Shown piece after piece: positions 43,379 to 52,107 of a stretch of DNA of 64,000 nt. Position numbers and translations under genes: made by a program. This DNA comes from Micromonospora fulviviridis (lineage in GTDB: Bacteria; Actinomycetota; Actinomycetes; Mycobacteriales; Micromonosporaceae). Below the pieces are notes generated by a model. That model was not told the origin of the DNA and made no database searches. It saw only the letters and a list, made by a program, of their open reading frames with translations. The stretch spans positions 310,001-374,000 of the forward strand of contig NZ_BMRA01000002.1 in the NCBI RefSeq assembly GCF_014648395.1, written 5' to 3'. How positions within the stretch are numbered: position 1 is the stretch's first letter; each line of letters begins with the position of its first letter.

Positions 43379-44785
43379 TCAGTAGGCGCGGGCGAGGACG
43401 GCGACCAGGTCGGGCTCGTCCTCGGAGTCCGGCACCGAGCCGTCGGCCCGCAGCAGGCACCGGACGGTGACGCCCTGGCCGTTCGCCTCGGCCTCGCCCT
43501 GGACGCCGACCGCCGACCACGGCACCTTGGCCCAGCCGGTGGCGGCCGCCTCGATCGCCTCGGCCAGCGTGCCGACCTCGACGGTGCGGGACTGCCGGAA
43601 CGCCAGCGCCTGGTCGTGCAGCGCCTGCTGGTCCGCCTCCAGCGCGGCGAGCACGGCGCCCACCACGTCGGCGACCGCGACCGGCGCCTTCGAGCCGTCC
43701 GTACGCCGGACCACGACCGCGTTGCCGGCGGCCAGGTCGCGGGGGCCGACCTCGACGCGCACCGGGTAGCCGCGTAGCTCGGCATCGACGGCGCGGCGGC
43801 CGAACGCGGTGTCGGTCCGGTCGTCCAGCGCGACCCGGATCCCGGCGTCGCGCAGCGCGTCGCGCAGCTTGGCCGCCGCCTCGCCCACGCCCTCGCCGTC
43901 CTTGACGATCATCACGTACGCCTGGATCGGCGCCAGCTTCGGCGGCACCCGCAGCCCGTTGTCGTCGCCGTGGCACATGATCAGGCCACCGAGCATCCGG
44001 GTCGAGGTGCCCCAGGAGGTGGTCCACGCGTGCTCCCGGCCGCCCTCGGCCGAGGAGTAGCTGATGTCGAAGGCCTTGGCGAAGTTCTGGCCCAGCTCGT
44101 GGCTGGTGCCCAGCTGGAGCGCCTTGCCGTCGCCCATCATGCCTTCGCAGGTGTAGGTGGCGGTCGCTCCGGCGAACCGCTCGCGGGCCGTCTTCAGGCC
44201 GACCACCACCGGGATGCCCAGCACGTTGACCATGAGGTCCTCGTACGCCTCGTGCAGGATCCGGCGGGCGTAGGCGCGGGCGTCCTCGCGGGTCGCGTGC
44301 GCGGTGTGCCCCTCCTGCCAGAGGAACTCGCTGGTGCGCAGGAAGATCCGGGGGCGCAGCTCCCAGCGGACCACGTTCGCCCACTGGTTGAGCAGCAGCG
44401 GCAGGTCCCGGTAGGAGTCGATCCACTTGGCCATGAACTCGCCGATCACCGTCTCGCTGGTGGGGCGGACCACCACCGGCTCGGCGAGCTGCTTGCCACC
44501 ACCGTGGGTGACCACGGCCAGTTCCGGCGAGAAGCCCTCGACGTGCTCGGCCTCGCGCTTGAGGTAGCTCTCCGGGATGAAGAGCGGGAAGTACGCGTTC
44601 TCGGCACCGGCCGCCTTGATCCGGGCGTCCATCTCGGCCTGCATCCGCTCCCAGATGGCGTAGCCCGCCGGTCGGATGACCATGGTGCCCCGCACCGGGC
44701 CGTTGTCGGCCAGCTTCGCCTTGGCGATCAGGTCCTGGTACCAGCGGGGAAAGTCCTCCGCACGGGGAGTGAGCACGCGTGCCAT
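43379..44785 (-). CDS. proS: Prolyl-tRNA synthetase, archaeal/eukaryotic-like (type 3)
   Basis: 468 aa class II synthetase. Motif 1 area MQAEMDARIKAAGAENAYFP; motif 2 VVRWELRPRIFLRTSEFLWQ; motif 3 TSWGTSTRMLGGLIMCHGDD. The length, absence of the large editing insertion of bacterial-type ProRS, and C-terminal -RAY ending in Tyr identify the type 3 form. The terminal Tyr is characteristic of this class. Upstream spacer (44786-44877) is shared with the divergent tetR-type gene. Typical for Micromonosporaceae position near rpsP. Confidence 0.95.
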   Translation of the reverse strand: MARVLTPRAEDFPRWYQDLIAKAKLADNGPVRGTMVIRPAGYAIWERMQAEMDARIKAAGAENAYFPLFIPESYLKREAEHVEGFSPELAVVTHGGGKQLAEPVVVRPTSETVIGEFMAKWIDSYRDLPLLLNQWANVVRWELRPRIFLRTSEFLWQEGHTAHATREDARAYARRILHEAYEDLMVNVLGIPVVVGLKTARERFAGATATYTCEGMMGDGKALQLGTSHELGQNFAKAFDISYSSAEGGREHAWTTSWGTSTRMLGGLIMCHGDDNGLRVPPKLAPIQAYVMIVKDGEGVGEAAAKLRDALRDAGIRVALDDRTDTAFGRRAVDAELRGYPVRVEVGPRDLAAGNAVVVRRTDGSKAPVAVADVVGAVLAALEADQQALHDQALAFRQSRTVEVGTLAEAIEAAATGWAKVPWSAVGVQGEAEANGQGVTVRCLLRADGSVPDSEDEPDLVAVLARAY

Positions 44786-44877
44786 GACCGCACATCCTAT
44801 GCGCCGGGCGGGCCGCCGCTGCGCCCGGGAGTCGGCACGCGCCGTGTCGCGCCGCCCGACCGTAGACTTCGACGGCG

Positions 44878-45540
44878 ATGGGTGAGCTTCCGAACGACAG
44901 CGCCGGGCCGCCGCGCGGAGCCCGAGGCAGCGTCAGACGCGCCGAGCCGGAGTCGTCCAAACAACGGCTGCGGGACGCGATCGTGGACGCCGCCCGCGCG
45001 CAGGCCGTCGCCGCCGGCTGGGACGGCGTGCGGATGGGCGGGGTGGCGGAGGCCGCAGGGGTGAGCCGGCAGACCGTCTACAACGAGTTCGGCAGCAAGG
45101 CCGGCCTGGCCGAGGCGCTCGCCCGGCGCGAGGTGGACCGGTTCGTCGGCGAGGTCCGGGCGGCCCTGGCGGCGCACGGCCCCGACGTGCGGGCGGCGGC
45201 GTACGCGGCCATCCGGCACACCCTCGCCGCGGCCGCGGACAACCCGCTGGTCAAGGCGATCCTGACCAGCGCCCGGGGTGGCTCCGACGAGCTGCTGCCC
45301 TACCTCACCACCCGGTCCGAGCTGGTGCTCGCCGAGTCGTCCGCGGCCCTGCTGGAGTGGGCCGGCCGATACCTGCCGGACGGCGACCACGCGGCCCTGG
45401 CGTTCGCCGCCGACACCATCGTCCGCCTGGTGGTGAGCCACATCGTGCTCCCAAAGTCCCCCGTCGACGAAACAGCAGACCACCTGGCCGACCTGGCCCT
45501 GCACCTCTTCCACTCCGCCGCCACCCACCCAGCGGGTTGA
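44878..45540 (+). CDS. TetR family transcriptional regulator
   Basis: 220 aa. A 25-residue leader precedes the helix-turn-helix: RLRDAIVDAARAQAVAAGWD, VRMGGVAEAAGVSRQTVYNE and FGSKAGLAEALARREV (about 30-85). The C-terminal part is a helical ligand-binding region with no predictable ligand. ATG at 44878. The stop codon TGA (45538-45540) lies inside the left arm of the 45536-45595 palindrome. Targets unknown; the convergent amidohydrolase is not an obvious one. Confidence 0.88.
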   Translation: MGELPNDSAGPPRGARGSVRRAEPESSKQRLRDAIVDAARAQAVAAGWDGVRMGGVAEAAGVSRQTVYNEFGSKAGLAEALARREVDRFVGEVRAALAAHGPDVRAAAYAAIRHTLAAAADNPLVKAILTSARGGSDELLPYLTTRSELVLAESSAALLEWAGRYLPDGDHAALAFAADTIVRLVVSHIVLPKSPVDETADHLADLALHLFHSAATHPAG

Positions 45541-45595
45541 TCAAGGAGTTTGCGCCAGGAAAGACCCGTCCGCTGACGCAAACTTCTTGATCAAC
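45536..45595. repeat. 60-bp imperfect palindrome, dispersed-repeat candidate
   Basis: Left arm GTTGATCAAGGAGTTTGCGC then CA (45536-45557) pairs with 45574-45595 at 20 of 22 positions, with a 16-base loop. Lies between convergent genes and includes the tetR-type stop. Strong enough to serve as terminator, but the AT-rich, TGATCAA-flanked sequence suggests a dispersed element. Confidence 0.82.
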
Positions 45596-45630
45596 GAGGA
45601 GAGCGGGGAGAGCGGGGAGATCACAGGCGG

Positions 45631-46710
45631 TCAGCGCAGGACGTGGCCGCGCAGGATGGTGCGGGAGGGGGTGCGGACCACGCGCAGGTCGCGGCGGGGG
45701 TCCTCGGGGTAGACGGTCAGGTCGGCGAGGCCGCCCTCGACCAGGCCGGGGAAGCCGAGCCACTCCCGGGCCCGCCAGGAGGCGGCGGCGAGCACGTCCT
45801 CGGCGGACATTCCGGCCTGCTCGTGCAGGAGCAGCATCTCCTCGGCGGCCAGCCCGTGGTCGATGCCGCCGCCCGCGTCCGTGCCCACGTAGATCGGCAC
45901 CCCCGCCTCGTGCGCGGCACGGACCACCCCGGGGAAGCGGTCGCGCAGGGCGAGCATGTGGTCGGCGTACCCGGGGAACTTCGCGCGGGCCTGGTCGGCG
46001 ATGTGGCCGAAGGTACGGATGTTGATCATCGTGGGCACCAGCGCGGTGCCCTGCCGGGCCATCAGGTCGATCAGGTCGAGGCTCAGCCCGGTGCCGTGCT
46101 CCACCGAGTCCACCCCGGCCCGCACCATGATCTCCACGGCCGACTCGGAGAAGGTGTGCACGGCCGCGCGTGCCCCGGCGGCGTGCGCGGCGGCGACCGC
46201 CGCGGTCAGGGTGTCGGCGTCCCAGGCCGGCGCGAGGTCGCCCACCCCGCGGTCGATCCAGTCGCCCACCAGCTTGACCCAGCCGTTGCCGGCCGCGGCC
46301 TGCGCGGCGACCGTCGCGGCCACCTCGGCCGCGCCGACCTCCACCCCGATGTCGCGCAGGTAGCGCTTCGGCGGCGCGACGTGCCGGCCGGCGCGGGCCA
46401 GTCGCGGCAGGTCCGGCTCGTCGTCGAGTTCGGGGTACGGGTACGGCGAGCCGGCGTCGCGGATGGCCAGCACCCCGGCGTCCCGGTCGGTGCGGGCCAA
46501 CTCGCGGGCCTGGTCGAGGGAGGTGATCGGGGCGCCACCGCGGGCGATGCCGATGTGGCAGTGGGCGTCGGTGAGGCCGGGCAGCACGAAGCCACCGTCG
46601 ACGACCGTCTCGGCGCCGGGCACCGGTTCGAAGGTGACCCGGTCGCCGACCAGCCAGATGTCCCGGACCTCGTCGTCCGGCAGGAGCACACCGCGCACAT
46701 GCAGAGCCAT
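45631..46710 (-). CDS. Amidohydrolase family protein
   Basis: 359 aa. TIM-barrel hydrolase: metal HxH in GLTDAHCHIGIA, further ligands likely in VHTFSE and EHGTGLS, and the catalytic Asp in YVGTDAGGGIDHGLAAEE. The barrel opens with a short beta sandwich (HVRGVLLPDDEVRDIWLVGD) typical of imidazolonepropionase/dipeptidase-like members. Substrate unknown. ATG 46710, or GTG 46716; both lack a clear ribosome binding site. Confidence 0.86.
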   Translation of the reverse strand: MALHVRGVLLPDDEVRDIWLVGDRVTFEPVPGAETVVDGGFVLPGLTDAHCHIGIARGGAPITSLDQARELARTDRDAGVLAIRDAGSPYPYPELDDEPDLPRLARAGRHVAPPKRYLRDIGVEVGAAEVAATVAAQAAAGNGWVKLVGDWIDRGVGDLAPAWDADTLTAAVAAAHAAGARAAVHTFSESAVEIMVRAGVDSVEHGTGLSLDLIDLMARQGTALVPTMINIRTFGHIADQARAKFPGYADHMLALRDRFPGVVRAAHEAGVPIYVGTDAGGGIDHGLAAEEMLLLHEQAGMSAEDVLAAASWRAREWLGFPGLVEGGLADLTVYPEDPRRDLRVVRTPSRTILRGHVLR

Positions 46711-46766
46711 GTGCACAGTCCTACCCGATCACTCCCCCGTGCGTGTTACGGGCCCGCCACGGTACG

Positions 46767-46805
46767 CCGACGGCCCCGCCCCACGGGTGGGGACGGGGCC
46801 GTCGG
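46767..46805. terminator. Strong hairpin downstream of ffh
   Basis: CCGACGGCCCCG (46767-46778) pairs with CGGGGCCGTCGG (46794-46805), and CCCCAC/GTGGGG continue the stem inside with one bulge. Lies just beyond the ffh stop on the minus strand. Confidence 0.88.
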
Positions 46806-46812
46806 CACGCGG

Positions 46813-48366
46813 TCAGCGGGGACCCTTGTCACCGCCCTTGCCGAGCTTGTTGAAGTCGATCTTCGGCAGCTTGAAGCCCGGCGGCAGGCCCTGGCCGCCG
46901 GCCAGGTCGCCCGGGTCGAGCCCCGGCGGGAGCTGCGGCATGCCGCCCGGGAAACCGCCCGGCACCCCGGCGCCGGTGCGCGGCCGACCGCCCCCCTTGG
47001 TGCCCTTGCGCTTGTTCTTCGGCGACTTGGTCGCCTTGCGCCGGCCGCCACCGGGGAGGCCCATCATGCCGCCCATCTGCTTCATCATCTTCTGCGCGTC
47101 GGCGAAGCGGTTGAGCAGCTGGTTGACGTCCATGACGGTGACCCCGGAGCCGCTCGCGATGCGGGCCCGGCGGGAGCCGTTGATGATCTTCGGGGTGGTG
47201 CGCTCGGCCGGGGTCATCGAGCGGATGATCGCGGTGACCCGGTCGAAGTGCTTGTCGTCCAGCTCGGCGAGCTGGTCCTTCATCTGCCCCATGCCTGGCA
47301 TCATGGCCAGCACGTTGGCGATGGGGCCCATCCGCCGGACCGCGATGAGCTGATCGAGGAAGTCCTCCAGGGTGAACTGCTCGCCGCCCATCAGCTTGGC
47401 GGTCATCTTCTCCTTCTGATCGGCGTCGAAGGCCGCCTCGGCCTGCTCGATCAGAGTGAGGACGTCGCCCATGCCGAGGATCCGGCTGGCCATCCGGTCG
47501 GGGTGGAAGACGTCGAAGTCCTCCAGCTTCTCGCCGGTGGAGGCGAACAGGATCGGCTGCCCGGTGACCTCCCGGACCGACAGCGCGGCGCCACCGCGGG
47601 CGTCGCCGTCGAGCTTGGACAGGACCACACCGGTGATGCCGACGCCGTCGCGGAACGCCTCGGCGGTGCGGACCGCGTCCTGACCGACCATCGCGTCGAC
47701 GACGAAGATGACCTCGTCGGGCTGGACCGCGTCGCGGATGTCCGCGGCCTGCTGCATCATCTCGGCGTCGATGCCGAGCCGGCCGGCGGTGTCGACGATG
47801 ACGATGTCCCGGGCGGCCCGCTTGGCGTGCTCGATCGAGTCGCGCGCGACCTGCACCGGGTTGCCGACGCCGTTGCCGGGCTCCGGGGCGTACACCTCGA
47901 CGCCGGCGCGGCCGCCGAGCACCTGGAGCTGCCCGACGGCGTTGGGGCGCTGGAGGTCGGCGGCGACCAGCAGCGGCTGGTGGCCCTGGGCCTTGAGCCA
48001 GCGGGCCAGCTTGCCGGCGAGGGTGGTCTTACCGGAACCCTGGAGGCCGGCCAGCATGATCACGGTCGGCGGGTGCTTGGCGAACTGGAGCCGCCGCCCC
48101 TCGCCGCCGAGGACGTTGATCAGCTCCTCGTTGACGATCTTGACGATCTGCTGGGCCGGGTTGAGCGCCTGGGAGACCTCGGCGCTGCGCGCCCGCTCCT
48201 TGACGTTCGCGATGAAGCCCTTGACCACCGGCAGGGCGACGTCGGCCTCCAGCAGCGCCATGCGGATCTCGCGCGCGGTGGCGTCGATGTCGGCGTCGGT
48301 GAGCCGACCCTTGCCGCGGAGCTTGGTGAAGATCCCGGACAGGCGGTCACTCAAGGTGTCAAACAC
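46813..48366 (-). CDS. ffh: Signal recognition particle protein
   Basis: 517 aa SRP GTPase that targets nascent membrane proteins with 4.5S RNA. N domain from VFDTLSDRLSGIFTKLRGKG; G domain with GLQGSGKTTLAGKLARWL, DTAGRLGID and SKLDGDARGG; the Met-rich M domain (ADAQKMMKQMGGMMGLPGGG) and a long Gly/Pro/Lys-rich tail (GGRRKATKSPKNKRKGTKGG). GTG 48366 is chosen as start; earlier in-frame codons give a Cys-rich leader unlike the family. Its receptor ftsY lies 9 kb upstream on the same strand. Confidence 0.96.
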   Translation of the reverse strand: MFDTLSDRLSGIFTKLRGKGRLTDADIDATAREIRMALLEADVALPVVKGFIANVKERARSAEVSQALNPAQQIVKIVNEELINVLGGEGRRLQFAKHPPTVIMLAGLQGSGKTTLAGKLARWLKAQGHQPLLVAADLQRPNAVGQLQVLGGRAGVEVYAPEPGNGVGNPVQVARDSIEHAKRAARDIVIVDTAGRLGIDAEMMQQAADIRDAVQPDEVIFVVDAMVGQDAVRTAEAFRDGVGITGVVLSKLDGDARGGAALSVREVTGQPILFASTGEKLEDFDVFHPDRMASRILGMGDVLTLIEQAEAAFDADQKEKMTAKLMGGEQFTLEDFLDQLIAVRRMGPIANVLAMMPGMGQMKDQLAELDDKHFDRVTAIIRSMTPAERTTPKIINGSRRARIASGSGVTVMDVNQLLNRFADAQKMMKQMGGMMGLPGGGRRKATKSPKNKRKGTKGGGRPRTGAGVPGGFPGGMPQLPPGLDPGDLAGGQGLPPGFKLPKIDFNKLGKGGDKGPR

Positions 48367-48515
48367 GCGAACATCCCGTTTGTCGGTTTGGCGAACACAG
48401 TCGGCCGGCACGCACACGTCCGGCTACCCGCAAGGGTAACGGTCCCGCCTCCGCACTGCTTCCCGCCGGCCCGACCCCCGGCCAGGAGATCACGGCCGCC
48501 CGCGCCGCCGGTCGA

Positions 48516-49172
48516 TCAGGACGCGACCAGCCCCGACTGGTACGCGAAGACCACGAGCTGGGCCCGGTCCCGGGCGCCCAGCTTGACCATGGCCCGGCTC
48601 ACGTGGGTCCGCGCGGTCGCCGGGCTGACCACCAGCCGCTCGGCGATCTCGACGTTGCTCAGCCCCTCGCCGACCAGCCCCACCACCTCGCGTTCCCGGT
48701 CGGTGAGGGAACCGAGCCGGGGGTGCGGGCGGGGCACCCGGGCCGGCCGGGTGGCGAACTCCCGCACCACCCGCCGGGTCACCGACGGGGAGAGCAGCGC
48801 CTCGCCCTCGGCGACCAGCCGGATGGCCCGCAGCAGCTCGGCCGGGCGGGTGTCCTTGGTGAGGAAGCCGCTGGCACCGTGCCGGAGCGCGTCGAAGACG
48901 TACTCGTCCAGCTCGAAGGTGGTGAGCACGACCACCCGGGTGCCGGCCAGCGCGGGGTCGGCGACGATCCGGCGGGTCGCCTCGATGCCGTCGACGCCGG
49001 GCATCCGCACGTCCATGAGCACCACGTCGGGGCGTTCCCGGCGGGCCGCCTCGACGGCGGCGAGCCCGTCGGCCGCCTCGCCGACCACGGTGAGGTCGTC
49101 CTCGCTCTCCACGAGGGCACGCAGCCCGATCCGGACCAGGTCCTGGTCGTCGGCGAGCAGCACCCGGATCAT
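48516..49172 (-). CDS. NarL/LuxR-family response regulator
   Basis: 218 aa. Receiver domain with D8, D9 and phosphoacceptor D54 (VVLMDVRMPG), and the conserved Lys in SGFLTKDTRPAELL. The C-terminal LuxR helix-turn-helix is LTDREREVVGLVGEGLSNVE then IAERLVVSPATARTHVSRAM. Start overlaps the kinase stop by four bases. It probably controls the adjacent ABC exporter operon, perhaps through the palindrome at 52086-52107. Confidence 0.94.
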   Translation of the reverse strand: MIRVLLADDQDLVRIGLRALVESEDDLTVVGEAADGLAAVEAARRERPDVVLMDVRMPGVDGIEATRRIVADPALAGTRVVVLTTFELDEYVFDALRHGASGFLTKDTRPAELLRAIRLVAEGEALLSPSVTRRVVREFATRPARVPRPHPRLGSLTDREREVVGLVGEGLSNVEIAERLVVSPATARTHVSRAMVKLGARDRAQLVVFAYQSGLVAS

Positions 49173-50296
49173 GTGACCTCCTCCACGGGCAGTGTGGCCG
49201 ACACGCGGAAGCCGCCCGCGGAGGCGGGGCCGGCGGTGAACGAACCGCCCAGCGCGGTGACCCGCTCCCGCATGCCGGCCAGCCCGTACCCGCCGGCCCG
49301 GCCCGCCGGTGCGGCCGCGCCCCGGCCGGTGTCGGTGACCTCCACGGCGACCTCGCTGGGCGCGTACCGCAGCCGCACGGTGGCGGTGGCCGGGCCGGCG
49401 TGCCGCAGCACGTTGGTCAGCGCCTCCTGCACCACCCGGTAGGCCGCCAGGTCCACGGCAACCGGGAGCGGGCGCGGCGGCCCGTCCACCTCGACGCTGA
49501 CCGGGAGCCCGGCGCCGGCCAGCCGCTCGCGCAACTGCGGGACCTGGGCCAGCCCCGGCGCGGGGGCACGCTCGTCGGGGGCCTCGTCGCGGCGGACGAC
49601 GGTGAGCGTCACCCGCAACTCGTCGAGCGCCTCCTTGCTGGTCCGGCTGATCGCGGTGAGCGCCGCCTCGGCCTGCTCGGGCTTGCGGGCCAGCAGGTGC
49701 AGGGCGATCTCGGCCTGGAGGTGGATGGCGGCGAGCCCGTGCCCGACCACGTCGTGCACCTCCCGCGCCACCCGCAGCCGCTCGGCGTCGGCCAGCCGGC
49801 GCGCCTCGTCGGCGCGGCCGCGTGCCGCGTTCTCGCGGCCCAGCCGCACGGTGACCCCCACGGCGAACGGCACCACCACCCAGGCGGCGGCCGGCATGAG
49901 CCCGACCAGCCCGGGCGGGCGCACGCCGACGAAGACGTGCGTGAGCAGCACGAGCAGGGCCACCCCGTTGGCCACCGCCGCGACCCGCGCCGGCCGGTAC
50001 GCGGCCGTGGTGTAGACGGCGACGAAGAACGACAGCAGGATCGGGCCGTACGGGTAGCCGAGCACCAGGTACGCGGTGCTCGCCGCGGTGACCACGGCCA
50101 GGGTGGCCAGCGGCCAGCGCCGGCGGACGGCCACCGCGAGGGCGGCCACCACGACCAGCGGGTATGCGCCTGGGCCGGTGTCCACGCCCTGGTTGAGGCC
50201 GGCCGGCGCGGTGCCGGCCAGCCCGATCACCAGCAGGGCCAGCGCGATGAGGCCGTCCAGGAGCCAGCGGCCCCGGTCGCCACGCTCGCGGTCCAC
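49169..50296 (-). CDS. Sensor histidine kinase, HisKA_3 type
   Basis: 375 aa from GTG 50296 (GGGGAGGGGAC just upstream). Five or so N-terminal membrane helices with no large sensor domain. HisKA_3: ERLRVAREVHDVVGHGLAAI with phospho-His in REVHDVVGH; the HATPase_c domain follows (VQEALTNVLRHA, VEVTDTGRGA, GGYGLAGMRERVTALGG). Pairs with the adjacent response regulator. The limited sensor suggests the ABC transporter itself may relay the stimulus, as in envelope-stress systems. Confidence 0.92.
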   Translation of the reverse strand: MDRERGDRGRWLLDGLIALALLVIGLAGTAPAGLNQGVDTGPGAYPLVVVAALAVAVRRRWPLATLAVVTAASTAYLVLGYPYGPILLSFFVAVYTTAAYRPARVAAVANGVALLVLLTHVFVGVRPPGLVGLMPAAAWVVVPFAVGVTVRLGRENAARGRADEARRLADAERLRVAREVHDVVGHGLAAIHLQAEIALHLLARKPEQAEAALTAISRTSKEALDELRVTLTVVRRDEAPDERAPAPGLAQVPQLRERLAGAGLPVSVEVDGPPRPLPVAVDLAAYRVVQEALTNVLRHAGPATATVRLRYAPSEVAVEVTDTGRGAAAPAGRAGGYGLAGMRERVTALGGSFTAGPASAGGFRVSATLPVEEVT

Positions 50297-50315
50297 GTCC
50301 CCTCCCCGCCCCGCC

Positions 50316-51137
50316 TCAGCCGATGTCCCGCCGGCGCAGCAGCACCGCGCCGACCACCGCGAACCCGACCAGGTACGCGGCCACCACCACGGCCGCCTGC
50401 CCGCCGCCGACGGTGGCCGCCACCCCCGGCGTGTCCCCGGGGGCGCCGAGCGCGGCGGCCAGCGACCCGGCGTTCGGCCCGGGCAGCCCCTCCTGCGCCT
50501 TCGCCACCCAGTCGACCAGCGGCGCGGCGATCGCGGCGAGCAGGTTCTGCACCGCGAGCATCCACACCAGGCCCAGCCCGACCGGCAGCGCCACGGCACG
50601 CAGCGCGACGGCGAGCACGGCACCGAGCATGGCCCACATCGTCGCGATGAGCCACCCCGCCCCGATCCCGGTGAGCAGGTCGCCGGCCGTCGGCCAGGTC
50701 ACCGGCTGCGCCTCGGCGGACGCGATGAGCACGCTGGCCACCGCGCCGACCGCGAACACGGCGAGCACCACGGCCAGCGCGGCGGCGGCCAGGGCGAGCA
50801 GCTTGCCGGCGTACACCTCCAGCCGGGTCGGGCCCTGGGTGAGCACGGTCTTCCAGGTGCCCCAGCCGTACTCGCCGCCGACGGTGAGCACGCCGAGGAT
50901 CAGCAGGATCGAGCCGAGGAAGACCGGCAGGCCGCCGAGGGAGTTCCCGACCAGCTGGTCCGGGAGCAGCGCGGGCAGCGCCCGGTCGGTGTTCGGCCCG
51001 TCGGCGGCGCCGGCGAGACCGGCGTACGGGAAGACGTAGGTGAAGATCAGCGAGAGCACCAGCGTGATGGCCAGCAGCAGCCAGCTGGCCGGTCGCCGGA
51101 CCAGCTTGACCGTCTCGGCGCGGAAGCTACGCGACAT
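50316..51137 (-). CDS. ABC-2-type permease
   Basis: 273 aa, about six hydrophobic helices. Opens SRSFRAETVKLVRRPASWLL, typical of ABC-2 permeases. Extracytoplasmic loop (YAGLAGAADGPNTDRALPAL) after helix 1. Overlaps the upstream ATPase by 11 bases; 19 bases to the sensor kinase. Drug, peptide or lipid export is likely; substrate not predictable. Confidence 0.9.
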   Translation of the reverse strand: MSRSFRAETVKLVRRPASWLLLAITLVLSLIFTYVFPYAGLAGAADGPNTDRALPALLPDQLVGNSLGGLPVFLGSILLILGVLTVGGEYGWGTWKTVLTQGPTRLEVYAGKLLALAAAALAVVLAVFAVGAVASVLIASAEAQPVTWPTAGDLLTGIGAGWLIATMWAMLGAVLAVALRAVALPVGLGLVWMLAVQNLLAAIAAPLVDWVAKAQEGLPGPNAGSLAAALGAPGDTPGVAATVGGGQAAVVVAAYLVGFAVVGAVLLRRRDIG

Positions 51138-52029
51138 CGGCCGTTCCCTTCTCCACGAGGTCGAAGAAGACCTGCTCCAGGTCCCGTTCCCGGGGGCGCA
51201 GCTCGCGCACGGCGAGCCCGGCCCCGACCAGCTCGGTGTTGAGCCAGGCGGCGCGGTCCGGGTCGACGGCCAGCTCCAGCCCGCCGTCGACCACCCGCAC
51301 CCGCTCGGCGCCGACCAGTTCCCGCGCCCGTTCGGCCGCGGCGTCCAGCGGGTCGGCGAGCAGCCGCAGCCCGGCGGCTCCGCGCAGCTCGGCGACGCTG
51401 CCCTCGGCGACCAGCCGGCCCCGGGCGATCACCCCGACCCGGTCGCAGATCTGCTCGACCTCGCCGAGCAGGTGGCTGGAGACCAGCACCGTGCAGCCGG
51501 CCGCGCCGAGCCGGCGGATGAGCGTGCGCATGTCCGCCATGCCGGCCGGGTCGAGGCCGTTGGTCGGCTCGTCCAGGATCAGCAGGCGGGGATCCTTCAG
51601 CAGTGCGGCGGCCACCCCGAGCCGCTGCTTCATGCCCAACGAGTAGCCGGCGTAGCGGTCGCCGGCCCGGTCGGTGAGGTCGACCAGGTCGAGCACGAGC
51701 GCGACCCGGTCGGCGCCGACCCCGGCGTAGCGGGCCAGCACCCGCAGGTTGTCCCGTCCGGAGAGGTACGGGTAGAAGGCCGGGCCCTCGATCAGCGCGC
51801 CGACCCCGGTGAGCCGGCCGGCGGCGGGCGGCCGGCCGAGCAGCCGGACCGTGCCGGCGGTGGGCCGGACCAGCCCGAGCAGCATGCGCAGGGTGGTCGT
51901 CTTGCCGGCGCCGTTGGGGCCGAGGAAGCCGTACACCTCGCCGGCCCGGACGGTGAGCTGGAGGTCCTGCACGGCGGTCAGGCCGCCGTACCGTTTGGTG
52001 AGCCCTTCGGTCTGCACTGGCAGGTTCAT
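51127..52029 (-). CDS. ABC transporter ATP-binding protein
   Basis: 300 aa. Walker A GPNGAGKTTTLRMLLGL at about 37-53, signature YSLGMKQRLG, Walker B LLILDEPTNGLDP, switch His in VLVSSHLLGEVEQ. C-terminal regulatory extension after about residue 215. ATG 52029. The promoter region (52030-52105) contains the perfect palindrome at 52086-52107. Forms an operon with the permease, kinase and response regulator. Confidence 0.94.
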   Translation of the reverse strand: MNLPVQTEGLTKRYGGLTAVQDLQLTVRAGEVYGFLGPNGAGKTTTLRMLLGLVRPTAGTVRLLGRPPAAGRLTGVGALIEGPAFYPYLSGRDNLRVLARYAGVGADRVALVLDLVDLTDRAGDRYAGYSLGMKQRLGVAAALLKDPRLLILDEPTNGLDPAGMADMRTLIRRLGAAGCTVLVSSHLLGEVEQICDRVGVIARGRLVAEGSVAELRGAAGLRLLADPLDAAAERARELVGAERVRVVDGGLELAVDPDRAAWLNTELVGAGLAVRELRPRERDLEQVFFDLVEKGTADVA

Positions 52030-52085
52030 GCCACCGAGCGTCCCGCCGGGCGGCCCCCGGCACGTCACCCCGGCGGCGGCTTCCC

Positions 52086-52107
52086 GACTACGTCCCGGGA
52101 CGTAGTC
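52086..52107. promoter_or_regulatory. Perfect 22-bp palindrome, operator candidate
   Basis: Arms GACTACGTCCC and GGGACGTAGTC join without spacer at 52096/52097, giving full symmetry across 22 bases. It lies 57-78 bases upstream of the ABC ATPase start; its right end coincides with the glnD stop. LuxR-type response regulators bind such inverted repeats, so the adjacent regulator is the candidate ligand. Confidence 0.65.

Noticed and set aside
45643..49176. Very long plus-strand frame over amidohydrolase, ffh and response regulator
   Set aside because: Antisense to three well-supported genes, with repetitive His/Val/Gly-rich translation.
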